Shown in pieces: positions 1 to 12,293 of a stretch of 64,000 bases of DNA (position 1 is the stretch's first letter; every line of letters starts with the position of its first letter). The translations under genes were made by a program, and so were the position numbers. Under the pieces are notes generated by a model. The model did not search any database. It had not been told where the DNA came from and worked only from the letters and a program-made list of their open reading frames with translations. This stretch comes from Eubacteriales bacterium (GTDB lineage: Bacteria > Bacillota > Clostridia > Lachnospirales > Lachnospiraceae), in NCBI GenBank assembly GCA_030536555.1, contig JAUNPU010000017.1, positions 1 to 64,000 on the forward strand. The letters are read 5' to 3'.

Positions 1-69
1 TTTCAGGGTTTTAAACACTGTTCAATCTTTCATTTTCAAGGTTCATGTTGTTGTCGTTTCTGCGACAGC
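1..69 (-). other. Probable rRNA operon leader running off the left edge
   Basis: Read on the minus strand, this stretch follows two strong promoters and contains the phrase AACCTTGAAAATGAA. That resembles the leader or spacer sequences next to clostridial 16S and 23S genes. No rRNA sequence itself is inside the window, so the assignment to an rRNA operon is an inference from promoter strength and leader character. Confidence 0.5.
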
Positions 70-75
70 TCAGAT

Positions 76-104
76 ATTCTATCATATCTTTACCGGCTTG
101 TCAA
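76..104 (-). promoter_or_regulatory. Sigma-A promoter, proximal of a tandem pair (rrn-type P2)
   Basis: On the minus strand there is a perfect -35 TTGACA (99-104), 17 bp of spacer and TAGAAT as -10 (76-81). An A-rich tract precedes the -35, like an UP element. It repeats the layout of the promoter 102 bp upstream and fires toward the left edge. Confidence 0.8.
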
Positions 105-177
105 CAACTTTTTTAATTTTCTTTTCGACTTTTTGAGCCGATTGGTTTGTGTTGTCTGTCTCGACAGCAACTTGGAT

Positions 178-206
178 ATCTTATCATATCTTCGCTGTCT
201 TGTCAA
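178..206 (-). promoter_or_regulatory. Sigma-A promoter, distal of a tandem pair (rrn-type P1)
   Basis: On the minus strand TTGACA (201-206) is separated by 17 bp from TAAGAT (178-183). The flanks, including the A-tract before the -35 and GATATGA before the -10, are shared with the second promoter, so the pair looks like a duplication. Tandem strong promoters with UP-like tracts are typical of rRNA operons. Confidence 0.8.
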
Positions 207-272
207 CAACTTTTTTAATTTCTTTTCAAATCGTTTGATTTGAAGTGAAAAAAATAATCACTTGGAATAGAG

Positions 273-360
273 CGGAGAAAGAGGGATTTGAACCCTCGCG
301 CCGGTTGCCCGACCTACACCCTTAGCAGGGGCGCCTCTTCGGCCTCTTGAGTATTTCTCC
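273..360 (-). tRNA. tRNA-Ser (anticodon GCU)
   Basis: The minus strand folds as a class II tRNA. The acceptor GGAGAAA (5' end at 360) pairs with TTTCTCC (274-280), with discriminator G at 273. The anticodon loop is CTGCTAA, giving anticodon GCU that reads AGC/AGU serine codons. There is a long variable arm and a GGTTCAAATCC T-arm. CCA is not encoded. The length of 88 nt is normal for tRNA-Ser. A dedicated promoter lies just upstream at 422-450. Confidence 0.93.
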
Positions 361-421
361 GAATTGACTATGTCCAATATGATTTGGCTGTTGAACACTG
401 GTGTTCTCGAGCGCATTGACA

Positions 422-450
422 ATTATAGCGGAAAAGCATACTATTGTCAA
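422..450 (-). promoter_or_regulatory. Promoter of the tRNA-Ser gene
   Basis: On the minus strand TTGACA (445-450) and TATAAT (422-427) are both perfect and 17 bp apart. The start would fall near 415, about 55 nt before the tRNA 5' end. The -35 overlaps the plsC stop codon, so the tRNA promoter is embedded in the end of the upstream gene. Confidence 0.85.
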
Positions 451-1160
451 GCAATATTTTCATTTATTTTTTTCTGAATTTCATCATGTACAAGATGAGC
501 GATATCTCGTGTCTTCATATCCATATATTGTGCTTTTGTCAGTGGTTTTAAGTAGTGAACCTGCACCTGTTCTTTCTTAATAGACGAAATATCAAAGGGG
601 CGGAAGCTGTTGACCAGCGCCACCGGCACGATCGGACAGCCGGCATTCACTGCGCTTTTGAAGGTTCCTCCCTTGAACTCCAGAATCTGATTGCCGTTCC
701 GGCTCCGGGTTCCCTCAGCAAAGATCACATAGTTTCTGCCGTTCTTCACTTCCTCCGTCATGCGCCTGATCACCTCGAAGGAACTGCGGATATCCTTTCG
801 GTCAATGGCAATCCCATGAAGCAGCTCGATCACCTGCTTCACAAGAATGATTCCGGCTGCTTCTTTCTTAATGACAACACCGACGGACTTCGGGCAGGTA
901 TCAATGATGGCAAGCATGTCAAACAGTCCCTGATGATTGGGAAACAGAATGAATCCGTTCTCCTCCGGAATATGTTCCATGCCATAGCCCGTGACCTCCA
1001 CCCGTCCGGCGCGATTGACCTTCTTCACAATATTTCTCAGATAATCATAGCGTTCCTGCTCGGTGTGGGTATCCGATGGCCTCCCCAGCTTCCAGACCCG
1101 GTAGAACCAGGACGGCACGCAGGGAAGGCAGCGGAGTACCATATATGCAATCCGGTTCAT
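447..1160 (-). CDS. plsC: 1-acyl-sn-glycerol-3-phosphate acyltransferase (PlsC family)
   Basis: This 237-residue protein transfers an acyl chain to lysophosphatidic acid to make phosphatidic acid, the second acylation of glycerophospholipid synthesis at the inner membrane face. The catalytic HX4D motif is seen as H76-QGLF-D81, and the glycerol-phosphate binding block EGTRSR at residues 149-154. A hydrophobic N-terminal stretch and a basic tail fit membrane association. The ATG overlaps the fumarase beta stop by four bases (ATGA), so it is the last gene of a gyrB-gyrA-fum-plsC transcription unit. The family assignment is firm; the exact acyl acceptor is known only for relatives. Confidence 0.9.
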   Translation of the reverse strand: MNRIAYMVLRCLPCVPSWFYRVWKLGRPSDTHTEQERYDYLRNIVKKVNRAGRVEVTGYGMEHIPEENGFILFPNHQGLFDMLAIIDTCPKSVGVVIKKEAAGIILVKQVIELLHGIAIDRKDIRSSFEVIRRMTEEVKNGRNYVIFAEGTRSRNGNQILEFKGGTFKSAVNAGCPIVPVALVNSFRPFDISSIKKEQVQVHYLKPLTKAQYMDMKTRDIAHLVHDEIQKKINENIA

Positions 1161-1705
1161 CGTGCATACTCCTTTACCGCAGTCTCATACAGATTGTTTC
1201 CTTCACTGTCGATCACAACGATCACCGGAAAATGCTCTACCTCCAGCTTTCGGATTGCCTCAGTTCCCAGATCATCGTAGGCAATGACCTCCGATGCAGT
1301 AATGCATTTGGAAAGCAGCGCACCTGCTCCGCCCACAGCGGCAAAATACACAGAACCATTGCGCACAATGGCATCGATCACCGCCTGGCTTCTCTTGCCC
1401 TTGCCGATCATGGCACCCAGCCCCAGATCCAGCAGCTTCGGGGCATACTTATCCATACGGCTGGCTGTGGTGGGACCTGCAGAGCCGATGGGACGTCCTT
1501 CTCTTGCCGGGGACGGTCCCATATAGTAGATCACATTTCCTTCCATCTGGATCGGCAGGGCATTTCCTGCATCCAGCGTATCCTGCATCCGTTTATGAGC
1601 CGCATCCCGGGCGGTATAGATGGTTCCGGTCAGATATACATAGTCTCCGGCCCGAAGGCTGACCGCATCCTCCCGGCTGATCGGGACATTGATGATTTTA
1701 TCCAT
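1157..1705 (-). CDS. fumB: Class I fumarate hydratase, beta subunit
   Basis: A 182-residue C-terminal half of an oxygen-sensitive iron-sulfur fumarase (hydro-lyase, Fe-S type, beta). With the alpha subunit it interconverts fumarate and malate. The conserved substrate-binding stretch GPTTASRMD near residues 77-85 and KGKRS near 102-106 are present. It starts 15 bp after the alpha stop and overlaps plsC by four bases. The split alpha/beta arrangement is usual in Clostridia. L-tartrate dehydratase is built the same way and cannot be fully excluded, but the aspartase elsewhere in the window makes fumarate a likely metabolite. Confidence 0.88.
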   Translation of the reverse strand: MDKIINVPISREDAVSLRAGDYVYLTGTIYTARDAAHKRMQDTLDAGNALPIQMEGNVIYYMGPSPAREGRPIGSAGPTTASRMDKYAPKLLDLGLGAMIGKGKRSQAVIDAIVRNGSVYFAAVGGAGALLSKCITASEVIAYDDLGTEAIRKLEVEHFPVIVVIDSEGNNLYETAVKEYAR

Positions 1706-1720
1706 AGTATACGATCCCCC

Positions 1721-2563
1721 TTATAATACGCGGTGTGCATGGCGGTTGACATGACAGCAGATATTGACAGCCACCGGCAGTCCCGCAATGTGGGTCGGAT
1801 AGGTCTCAATGTTTACAGCCAGAGCCGTCACCGTGCCGCCCAGGCCTCCCGGTCCGATGCCAAGACAATTAATTTTCTCCAGCATTTCCTGTTCCAGCTC
1901 TCTCACATAAGGAATCTCCGACTGCTCCTGCAAGTTTCTTGTCAGGGCATGCTTTGCCATCAGGGCACACTTTTCAAAGGTACCGCCAATACCAACCCCT
2001 ACTACCATAGGCGGGCAGGCATTGGGACCTGCATCTCGCACGGCCGTCAGAATGGCTTCCTTCACGCCCTCAATTCCGTCTGCCGGCTTTAACATAAATA
2101 CCCGGCTCATATTTTCGCTGCCAAATCCCTTCGGCGCCAGGGTAATGTCCAGAGTATCCCCCTCGACGATCTCATAATGGATCACCGCCGGGGTATTATC
2201 CTTCGTATTTACCCGCTCAATCGGGTCCTTAACTACGGATTTGCGCAGAAATCCGTCCACATATCCGTCATGAACCCCCTGATTGATGGCATCGGTCAGG
2301 CTTCCGCCTTCCATATGGACCTCCTGACCAAGCTTTACAAATACCACAGCCATACCCGTATCCTGACAGATCGGGATCATATCCTCTCCCGCAATCTGCA
2401 GATTCTCCTGAAGCTGATGTAAAATCTGTCTGCCCAGTGGAGCTGCCTCCTGCTCCGCCGCATGCTTCATGCAGGCTGCCATATCGTCAGATAAGAAATG
2501 ATTGGCTTCGATACACATTTCCTTCACTGCACCGGCAACTGCCTCTGTCTTAATTGTTCTCAA
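1721..2563 (-). CDS. fumA: Class I fumarate hydratase, alpha subunit (TTG start)
   Basis: A 280-residue Fe-S hydro-lyase alpha subunit. Cysteines for the [4Fe-4S] cluster are visible in PICQDTG, GPNACPP and FEKCAL. The start is a TTG at 2563 that begins M-RTIKTEAV, because a perfect AAGGAGG lies at 2571-2577 and the frame upstream is only gyrA read out of frame. The start therefore sits 14 bp inside the end of gyrA, which suggests translational coupling to the gyrase gene. Length and ends match the family. As with the beta subunit, tartrate dehydratase is the only close alternative. Confidence 0.88.
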   Translation of the reverse strand: MRTIKTEAVAGAVKEMCIEANHFLSDDMAACMKHAAEQEAAPLGRQILHQLQENLQIAGEDMIPICQDTGMAVVFVKLGQEVHMEGGSLTDAINQGVHDGYVDGFLRKSVVKDPIERVNTKDNTPAVIHYEIVEGDTLDITLAPKGFGSENMSRVFMLKPADGIEGVKEAILTAVRDAGPNACPPMVVGVGIGGTFEKCALMAKHALTRNLQEQSEIPYVRELEQEMLEKINCLGIGPGGLGGTVTALAVNIETYPTHIAGLPVAVNICCHVNRHAHRVL

Positions 2564-5090
2564 TGTGATCCTCCTTAAGCTCGGGGCCTGCCACCTCGTC
2601 CTCCAGATGAAGCTCCTCAATGCCGTCGCCTTCCGACTTCTTGCCATCGTCTCTTACCTTGGCGATGCTGGCAACCCGTACATCAGACTCCGGATCAATG
2701 TTCATCAGCTTCACACCGGATGTATTTCTGCCAATAATGGAAATCTCATCTACGGAAATCCGGATCACCACGCCCTCAGTGGTAATCATCATAATATCAT
2801 GGTCATCACGAACCAGCTTCGCGCCTACCAGATCACCGGTCTTCTCCGTCACCTTATAGCACAGCACGCCCTTGCCGCCGCGCAGCTGCGGAGAGAACTC
2901 CTCGATCGGAGTCCGCTTGCCCATGCCGAATTCCGATACCACCAGCAGATTCTCGCCCTGAGTGTGCATCTGCATGCCGGTCACCTGATCGCCGTCATTT
3001 AACTTCATACCGATCACGCCCATGGATACACGTCCGGTCACACGCACGTCAGTCTCGTGGAACCGGATACACATGCCCTTTCTGGTGATCAGGAAAATAT
3101 CCTTGGTATCGTCCGTTGCCTTTACCTCGATCAGCTCGTCATTTTCACGCAGCACAATGGCCTGCAGACCATTCTTGCGGACGTTGCTGTACTCCTGCAT
3201 CGGGGTCTTCTTCACCATACCATTTCTGGTAGCCATAAACAGGTACTCGGTATCGTTGTACTCCTTCATGGGGATAATCGCCGTAATCTTCTCCTCCGGC
3301 AGAAGCTGCAGAAGGTTGATGATCGCCGTGCCGCGGGCTGTGCGGCTTCCCTCCGGAATCGCGTAGGCTTTCAGGCGGTATACACGTCCCTTGTTGGTGA
3401 AGAACATGATAAAGTTGTGGGTCTTGGTCAGAAGCAGGTCGTCGATGTAGTCCTCGTCGATGGTCTGCATGCCCTTGATGCCCTTGCCGCCCCGGTTCTG
3501 GCTCTTGAAGTTGTCCACGCTCATGCGCTTGATGTAGCCTAACTTGGTGATTGCCACGATGGTATTCTCATTGGGGATCAGGTCTTCCATGGACATGTCA
3601 AATTCGTCAAATCCGATGGAGGTCTTGCGGTCATCGCCGTACTTGTCGGAAATCACCAGAATCTCCTCGCGGATTACCCCGAGAAGCAGCTTCTCGTCAG
3701 CCAGGATCGCCTTCAACTGCTCGATCTTCGCCATCAGCTCCTTGTACTCGTTCTCCAACTTCTCCCGTTCCAGACCGGTCAGTGCACGAAGACGCATATC
3801 CACGATTGCCTGGGCCTGAACATCACTCAGACCAAAGCGCTCCATCAACTGCTGCTTCGCAAGCTGTACGGTCTCAGAACCACGGATGATCCGGATGACC
3901 TCGTCAATATTGTCAAGGGCGATCAGCAGACCCTGTAAAATGTGGGCACGCTCCTCTGCCTTGTTTAAATCGTATCTGGTACGCCGGGTCACGACATCTT
4001 CCTGATGCTTTAAGTACAGCTTCAGCATATCAAGCAGGTTCAGAACCTTCGGCTCGTTGTTCACCAGTGCCAGCATAATGACACCGAAGGTATCCTGAAG
4101 CTGGGTGTGCTTCAACAGCTGATTGAGCAGCACATTGGCATTGACGTCACGGCGCAGCTCGATCACGATGCGCATGCCCTGACGGTCAGACTCATCCCGC
4201 AGGTCGGTGATGCCGTCCACCCGCTTCTCCTTCACCAGCTCCGCGATCTTCTCGATCAGTCTCGCCTTGTTGACCAGATACGGAAGCTCCGTCACGATAA
4301 TGCGGCTCTTGCCGTTGGGCATGGTCTCGATGTCGGATACGGCGCGGACACGGATCTTGCCGCGGCCGGTGCGGTACGCCTCCTCAATGCCGGCTTTGCC
4401 TAAAATGGTTGCGCCGGTTGGAAAATCCGGTCCCTTCACAATGTCCAGAATCTCCTCGATGGAGGTATCCCGGTCCTCCTCGATCCGGTTGTCGATGATC
4501 TTCACCACAGCGCCGATCACCTCGCGCAGATTGTGAGGCGGAATATTGGTCGCCATGCCCACTGCGATACCGGTGGTACCGTTGACCAGCAGGTTCGGAT
4601 AACGTGCCGGAAGCACCGTGGGCTCCTTCTCCGTCTCATCAAAGTTGGGGGCAAAGTCTACGGTGTCTTTGTTGATGTCAGCAAGCATTTCCATGGAAAT
4701 CTTGCTCAGACGCGCCTCGGTATATCGCATTGCCGCCGCGCCGTCGCCGTCCACAGAACCGAAGTTGCCGTGACCGTCCACCAGCGGATAACGGGTGGAC
4801 CACTCCTGCGCCATGTTGACCAACGCACCATAGATGGAGCTGTCGCCGTGAGGATGGTACTTACCCATGGTATCACCGACGATACGGGCACACTTACGAT
4901 GGGGCTTGTCCGGACCGTTGTTCAGCTCGATCATGGAGTACAGGACTCTTCTCTGAACCGGCTTAAGGCCATCCCGGACATCCGGAAGCGCACGGGCAGC
5001 GATAACACTCATTGCGTAATCGATGTAGGATTTCTCCATGGTCGATTTCAGGTCAATGTCGTGAACTTTATCAAAAATATTTGGTTCCAT
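2550..5090 (-). CDS. gyrA: DNA gyrase subunit A
   Basis: An 846-residue breakage-reunion subunit of gyrase, which introduces negative supercoils together with GyrB. The catalytic tyrosine is Y123 in AAMRYTE. The quinolone-determining region is [10 protein letters not shown], with S84 at the E. coli S83 position and G88 at the D87 position. The C-terminal domain carries GyrA-box-like sequences (QNRGGKG). I start at 5090 because AGAAGGAGA lies six bases upstream; a longer frame adds only six residues. It follows gyrB by 21 bp and overlaps fumA. Its place next to gyrB separates it from ParC. Confidence 0.97.
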   Translation of the reverse strand: MEPNIFDKVHDIDLKSTMEKSYIDYAMSVIAARALPDVRDGLKPVQRRVLYSMIELNNGPDKPHRKCARIVGDTMGKYHPHGDSSIYGALVNMAQEWSTRYPLVDGHGNFGSVDGDGAAAMRYTEARLSKISMEMLADINKDTVDFAPNFDETEKEPTVLPARYPNLLVNGTTGIAVGMATNIPPHNLREVIGAVVKIIDNRIEEDRDTSIEEILDIVKGPDFPTGATILGKAGIEEAYRTGRGKIRVRAVSDIETMPNGKSRIIVTELPYLVNKARLIEKIAELVKEKRVDGITDLRDESDRQGMRIVIELRRDVNANVLLNQLLKHTQLQDTFGVIMLALVNNEPKVLNLLDMLKLYLKHQEDVVTRRTRYDLNKAEERAHILQGLLIALDNIDEVIRIIRGSETVQLAKQQLMERFGLSDVQAQAIVDMRLRALTGLEREKLENEYKELMAKIEQLKAILADEKLLLGVIREEILVISDKYGDDRKTSIGFDEFDMSMEDLIPNENTIVAITKLGYIKRMSVDNFKSQNRGGKGIKGMQTIDEDYIDDLLLTKTHNFIMFFTNKGRVYRLKAYAIPEGSRTARGTAIINLLQLLPEEKITAIIPMKEYNDTEYLFMATRNGMVKKTPMQEYSNVRKNGLQAIVLRENDELIEVKATDDTKDIFLITRKGMCIRFHETDVRVTGRVSMGVIGMKLNDGDQVTGMQMHTQGENLLVVSEFGMGKRTPIEEFSPQLRGGKGVLCYKVTEKTGDLVGAKLVRDDHDIMMITTEGVVIRISVDEISIIGRNTSGVKLMNIDPESDVRVASIAKVRDDGKKSEGDGIEELHLEDEVAGPELKEDHIENN

Positions 5091-5111
5091 AATGTTCTCC
5101 TTCTGCATTGC

Positions 5112-7043
<1,932 letters not shown>

Positions 7044-7065
7044 CTAACAATAATTTTCAGTTTAC

Positions 7066-8151
7066 TCAATTCTCACCTGTGACGGTTCCCTCGACCACAT
7101 GATACAGCTTGTCGATCCGGAACCGGTTGTTTACAAAATCCTCCAGACCCGTACAGGTAATCATGGTCTGGATATGGTTAATGGCGGAAAGCAGGTGATT
7201 CTGCCGCTCTCCGTCCAGTTCTGACAATACATCGTCCAGCAGAAGGATCGGATAATCCTTCACCAGCTTCTTCACCAGCTCGATCTCCGCAAGCTTCAGA
7301 GACAGGGCTGCCGTCCGCTGCTGTCCCTGAGAACCGAACTTCCGGATGTCGATTTCTCCCATGAAGAATCCGATATCATCCCGGTGCGGTCCCACCAGAG
7401 TCGTCTTCTGCTTCTTGTCCTGAACACGGCTCCTCATTAGCTCCGCCTCCAGATGCTCTGCCGCCGCATTGGGATCATAGACCATGATCAGGTCCTCCTT
7501 CTCCCCCGACAGCTTCCAGTGAATCTCGTGGATGATCTCATTTAACTGCCCGATAAACTCCTGACGGCAGCGGATGATATCCTTCCCGTAGTGAACCAGC
7601 TGCATATCCCACACATCCAGCGTCTCCTCATATTCCGGATGAAACGCCAGCTCTCTGAGAAGCTTATTTCGCTGCATCAGAATCTTGTTGTAGGATACCA
7701 GCGAATGGACATACAGCTTATTTAGTTGACATAACTCTAAATCAATGAACTTTCTCCGCTCCGCAGGACCGTTCTTGATTAGATTCAAGTCCTCCGGGGA
7801 GAAAAATACCACGTTGACGATGCCAAACAGCTCACTGGCCTTCCGAATGGGAATCCCGTTGATGGCAACACCCTTTGCCTTGTTCTTCTTCAGATGCATG
7901 TCGATCCGGTACGGCACATCGTTCTTGCGGACCGTCAGCTTGATGTGGGACTCCTCCTCATGGAACCGGATCATCTCCCTGTCCTTGCTGCTCCGGTGGG
8001 ACTTGGTGGTGCAGCAGACATAGACCGCCTCCAGAATATTGGTCTTCCCCTGGGCGTTGTTCCCATAGAGAATGTTGGTTCCCGGGCTGAACTGCATATG
8101 TAACTGATCGTAATTCCGATAATTCTTAAGCTCCAGTGACTCAACTATCAT
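7066..8151 (-). CDS. recF: DNA replication and repair protein RecF
   Basis: A 361-residue SMC-like ATPase that helps load RecA at single-strand gaps. Walker A is GNNAQGKTN near residues 30-38, the ABC-type signature is FGSQGQQRTAALSLKLAE, and Walker B is PILLLDDVLSELD. It overlaps the upstream S4 gene by four bases (8148-8151), the standard dnaN-S4-recF-gyrB layout around Firmicutes origins. No unusual feature is seen. Confidence 0.96.
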   Translation of the reverse strand: MIVESLELKNYRNYDQLHMQFSPGTNILYGNNAQGKTNILEAVYVCCTTKSHRSSKDREMIRFHEEESHIKLTVRKNDVPYRIDMHLKKNKAKGVAINGIPIRKASELFGIVNVVFFSPEDLNLIKNGPAERRKFIDLELCQLNKLYVHSLVSYNKILMQRNKLLRELAFHPEYEETLDVWDMQLVHYGKDIIRCRQEFIGQLNEIIHEIHWKLSGEKEDLIMVYDPNAAAEHLEAELMRSRVQDKKQKTTLVGPHRDDIGFFMGEIDIRKFGSQGQQRTAALSLKLAEIELVKKLVKDYPILLLDDVLSELDGERQNHLLSAINHIQTMITCTGLEDFVNNRFRIDKLYHVVEGTVTGEN

Positions 8152-8357
8152 AATTCAATCCGAATCTCTTCTCCGTCAAATGCAACAATGTCTCCTGCGT
8201 GCAGCTTCTTGCCACGCTGATACTCCACGGCGCCGTTCACCTTCACCAGACCATCCTCGATGGCATACTTGGCATCCACGCCGGATTCACAGAGTCCGGC
8301 TGCCTTTAAAGCCTGACCCAGTTTGATATACTCGTCTCTTAATTTGATGATTTCCAT
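8148..8357 (-). CDS. yaaA: S4-domain RNA-binding protein (YaaA/RlbA type)
   Basis: A 69-residue protein made of little more than an S4 fold (IKLGQALKAAGLCESG and VKVNGAVEYQRGKKL). In Firmicutes this small gene always sits between dnaN and recF, and relatives have been linked to 50S ribosome assembly. The stop overlaps the recF start by four bases. The 94 bp to dnaN show no obvious terminator. Role is inferred from family and position only. Confidence 0.88.
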   Translation of the reverse strand: MEIIKLRDEYIKLGQALKAAGLCESGVDAKYAIEDGLVKVNGAVEYQRGKKLHAGDIVAFDGEEIRIEL

Positions 8358-8451
8358 CCTTCTACCTCACTAAACACTTTTTTAATGAAGTTCCATTCGC
8401 CTTGCTCATGGAACGGCTGAGTTTCTAAGCTCACTTTGTTCCCTAAGAAAC

Positions 8452-9567
8452 TCATGCCTCCGCAATAAAATTAACCGGTAAAATCAGATAAATGTAGCTT
8501 TCCTCTTCATCCTTGATAAAGCACGGGGACTTGGGATTCATCATGTACAGCTCTACCTCTTCGTCATCAATCACCCGCAGCGCATCCAGCAAAAACTTCG
8601 GGTTGAATGCAATCATGATGTCCTTGCCGGTCTTGTGAGCCATCACATCCGCATTCATGGAGCCGAAGGAGGACTTCACCTTCATGTTCACATTGTTCTC
8701 CTGCACGTTCAGGATGATCGGCTTTCTGTCACTGTCCCGAATCAGGATCATGGCACGGTCGATGTTGTCCATGAATTCCCGCTTGTTCACCTTCACCCGG
8801 GTCTCATAGTCGCTGGACAGCATGTGATTGATCTTAAAATATTCACCCTCGATCAGACGGGAGATCACGATGGTGTCATCGAACTGGAACAGGATGTGGT
8901 TCTTGCTGAAGTAGATCAGAACCTCCTTCTCATTGTCACCGGTCAGGATCTTGCTGATCTCAGAGAGGGTCTTGCCCGGCACGATCACCTTGTGATCCTC
9001 ATAGTGATCCTTCAGGGTAATGCTGCGGATGGAGATGCGGTGTCCGTCCAGGGAATACACTTTCAGGTTGTCATCGTGAACCTCCAGCAGCTCGCCGGCC
9101 ATCATCTTATTGCTGTCATTTGGTGAGATGGAGAAAATCGTCTGACGAATTGCTTCCTTCAGGGTGAACTGGGACAGGCTGATATACTGGTCCCGTTCAA
9201 TATAGGGAAGATAGGAATATTCCTCCCCGTCCCGACCCTGAATCCGGAACAGTGCGTTCTCACATTCGATGGTCGTATTGAACTTTTCATCAGAAGTAAT
9301 CGTAACTTTTGATTCTCCGTCGGGTAATTTTCTGATAATTTCGTAAAAAAGCTTGGCTTCCAGAGCGATTTTTCCCCGCTCTAAGATAGAACCTTCTACT
9401 TTTGTCTCGATTCCAAGCTCCATATCGTTGCCGGTCAGCTTGATCTCACTGGCATCTGCATCGATCAGGATGCATTCCAGGATGGACATGGTCGTTTTGG
9501 AAGGGATTGCCTTGGATACAATGTTGATACCGCCAAGTAATGCGTCTTTTTGAAAAACCAGCTTCAT
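8452..9567 (-). CDS. dnaN: DNA polymerase III beta sliding clamp
   Basis: A 371-residue processivity clamp that forms a ring of two subunits around DNA. Three repeated clamp domains can be traced, starting MKLVFQKDALLGGINIVSKAIP and ending in the family-typical short tail YLILPVNF. It is the first gene after dnaA, with 388 bp between them that carry DnaA-box-like sequences. Start context GAAAGGAAGTTATCAAC-ATG supports the ATG at 9567. Confidence 0.97.
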   Translation of the reverse strand: MKLVFQKDALLGGINIVSKAIPSKTTMSILECILIDADASEIKLTGNDMELGIETKVEGSILERGKIALEAKLFYEIIRKLPDGESKVTITSDEKFNTTIECENALFRIQGRDGEEYSYLPYIERDQYISLSQFTLKEAIRQTIFSISPNDSNKMMAGELLEVHDDNLKVYSLDGHRISIRSITLKDHYEDHKVIVPGKTLSEISKILTGDNEKEVLIYFSKNHILFQFDDTIVISRLIEGEYFKINHMLSSDYETRVKVNKREFMDNIDRAMILIRDSDRKPIILNVQENNVNMKVKSSFGSMNADVMAHKTGKDIMIAFNPKFLLDALRVIDDEEVELYMMNPKSPCFIKDEEESYIYLILPVNFIAEA

Positions 9568-9955
9568 GTTGATAACTTCCTTTCTGTCTGTTTACGGTCT
9601 TTAATAGAGCAATATATAGTAAAGTTCCGTCGTAATAGCCGTAGGGGCTGTGGGTATGTGTAAAACCCGGAAAATCCCTGACAGTACAAGACTTCAGAGC
9701 TGTTTACAGGCTTGTTGATAACTGTTCTGAACTTAAGGTACGACCGGAAAGTTTTCCACAAAAAATTTTTCAGGTCCGAATTGTCAAATATTTTCCACAG
9801 GTTACCCACAGAAAACGCACAGTATATCCACAAAAAAATGTGGAAAACTGAAAAAACGAACCGTTCCTGCGTTATGTAAACCAAAATTTGAAACCCCATG
9901 TTGATAAATCAATGCATAATAAATGCATAAATATAAATAAACAGGTACAGCCGGA
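9568..9955. other. oriC: oriC, dnaA-dnaN spacer with DnaA-box-like sites and AT-rich tract
   Basis: This spacer has no convincing gene. DnaA-box-like 9-mers (consensus TTATCCACA) are TTTTCCACA at 9752-9760 and 9791-9799, TTACCCACA at 9802-9810, ATATCCACA at 9824-9832, and the reverse form TGTGGAAAA at 9839-9847. An AT-rich tract at about 9885-9950, with repeats of ATGCATAA, lies next to the dnaA end and is a candidate unwinding element. In B. subtilis the unwinding element occupies the same spacer. The exact unwinding point is inferred. Confidence 0.7.
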
Positions 9956-11332
<1,377 letters not shown>

Positions 11333-11636
11333 TACGGTATCTCCTAAAATATATTTCTTGTGGATAGTATTGGCAGGATTGTGGATATGCACACGAACCC
11401 AATCTAAATTCATTGTATAACAAAATTGCCTGTTTTTCAATGAAAATAGCAAAAAGAACGGGATTTTCCAAAACTTATCAACAGATTTATCCACAGATTG
11501 TGGAAAACTTATTCACAAAATCAACATATATGGTTTTATGCAGAAGGGATATGGAGCAGAATTGTGGGTTAAATGTGGAGAAGGGTGTGGAAACGGAGTG
11601 GAAAAGTGAAAAGTCCCCGATTTTTATAGAAAACCC
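11333..11636. other. oriC: oriC, rpmH-dnaA spacer with DnaA-box cluster
   Basis: A perfect DnaA box TTATCCACA lies at 11487-11495. Near matches are TTATCAACA (11475-11483), TTATTCACA (11509-11517), and the reverse forms TGTGGATAG (11359-11367), TGTGGATAT (11380-11388), TGTGGAAAA (11499-11507), TGTGGGTTA (11563-11571) and TGTGGAAAC (11586-11594). With the dnaA-dnaN spacer this gives the bipartite origin known from B. subtilis. The boxes closest to dnaA overlap its 5' leader, which would allow autoregulation. Confidence 0.8.
11412..11440 (-). promoter_or_regulatory. Probable dnaA promoter
   Basis: On the minus strand TTGAAA (11435-11440) and TACAAT (11412-11417) are 17 bp apart. Two DnaA-box-like sites lie just downstream in the leader at 11359-11388, and the main cluster lies just upstream, consistent with feedback by DnaA. 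Confidence 0.65.
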
Positions 11637-11665
11637 TTGACGAAGCCGCATAGATTCTATATAAT
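11637..11665 (+). promoter_or_regulatory. rpmH promoter
   Basis: TTGACG (11637-11642) and a perfect TATAAT (11660-11665) with 17-bp spacing, about 65 bp upstream of the rpmH ribosome binding site. It drives the rightward rpmH-rnpA-yidD-yidC-khpB series. Confidence 0.8.
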
Positions 11666-11735
11666 TGAGAGGATGTTTAATTAAAATAGTCGTAATGTGT
11701 TTATCAGATAAGCTATTAAGAGGAGGTGCCGCGAT

Positions 11736-11870
11736 ATGAAGATGACTTTTCAGCCGAAGAACAGACAGAGATCTAAAGTTCATGGCTTCAGAGCTAGAAT
11801 GAGTACTCCAGGTGGAAGAAAAGTATTAGCAGCGAGAAGAGCAAAAGGCAGAGCGAAATTATCCGCTTAA
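11736..11870 (+). CDS. rpmH: 50S ribosomal protein L34
   Basis: A 44-residue, very basic protein, [18 protein letters not shown] followed by [17 protein letters not shown] and a KGRAKLSA tail. This is the complete L34 family pattern. AGGAGGTG at 11721-11728 is its ribosome site. L34 marks the conserved divergent rpmH/dnaA border of Firmicutes origins. Confidence 0.97.
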   Translation: MKMTFQPKNRQRSKVHGFRARMSTPGGRKVLAARRAKGRAKLSA

Positions 11871-11877
11871 TGAACCT

Positions 11878-11908
11878 AAGGTCACAAATTAAGTTTTGTG
11901 ACCTTTTT
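11878..11908 (+). terminator. Hairpin with U-run between rpmH and rnpA
   Basis: An 11-bp perfect stem (11878-11888 with 11895-11905), a six-base loop and a run of five T. It lies eight bases after the rpmH stop, so it probably acts as an attenuator that lowers rnpA relative to L34. Confidence 0.8.
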
Positions 11909-11944
11909 CGTTATGCCTGAATATGAATTTGTAACGGAGTAAGC

Positions 11945-12289
11945 ATGAAGAGATTTCCAAGTTTGAAGAAGAATTCTGATTTCCAGGCAGTATATCAGAC
12001 CGGGAAATCTTTCGCCAACAGACAGTTGGTAATGTATATTAAGGAGACGGACCGGGCGGAGACCCGCATCGGCATATCCGTCAGCAAGAAAGTGGGAAAC
12101 AGCGTGGTGAGACATCATCTGACCCGTCTGATCCGCGAGAGTTTCCGACTGCACAGAGACATGTTACAGACAGGATTGGACATCATCGTTGTGGCGCGGG
12201 CTGCAGCAAAAGAATCAGAATATAAGACGATCGAGCGTGCATTTTTGCACCTGTGCGGACGGCATAACATTTTAAAAGAATCGAAGTGA
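11945..12289 (+). CDS. rnpA: Ribonuclease P protein component
   Basis: A 114-residue basic protein that assists RNase P RNA in 5' maturation of tRNA. The start [21 protein letters not shown] and the RNR region [16 protein letters not shown] (normally KRNRIKRLLRE) are recognisable, with two Arg replaced by His in the motif. It follows rpmH through an attenuator-like hairpin and lies four bases before yidD. Confidence 0.93.
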   Translation: MKRFPSLKKNSDFQAVYQTGKSFANRQLVMYIKETDRAETRIGISVSKKVGNSVVRHHLTRLIRESFRLHRDMLQTGLDIIVVARAAAKESEYKTIERAFLHLCGRHNILKESK

Positions 12290-12293
12290 GAAT

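Noticed and set aside
9564..9899. An open reading frame of 111 codons on the minus strand between dnaA and dnaN
   Set aside because: It covers the DnaA-box-like sites and AT-rich tract, has no ribosome site, and its residues are Phe/Tyr/Lys-rich as expected from AT-rich non-coding DNA.
11333..11494. N-terminal extension of DnaA by 54 residues
   Set aside because: The extension spans the dnaA promoter and DnaA boxes and lacks a ribosome site; the ATG at 11332 has AGGAGA and starts the normal domain I.
11487..11783. A minus-strand frame of 98 codons over the rpmH-dnaA spacer and the start of rpmH
   Set aside because: It is antisense to rpmH and to the oriC box cluster and has no start signal.
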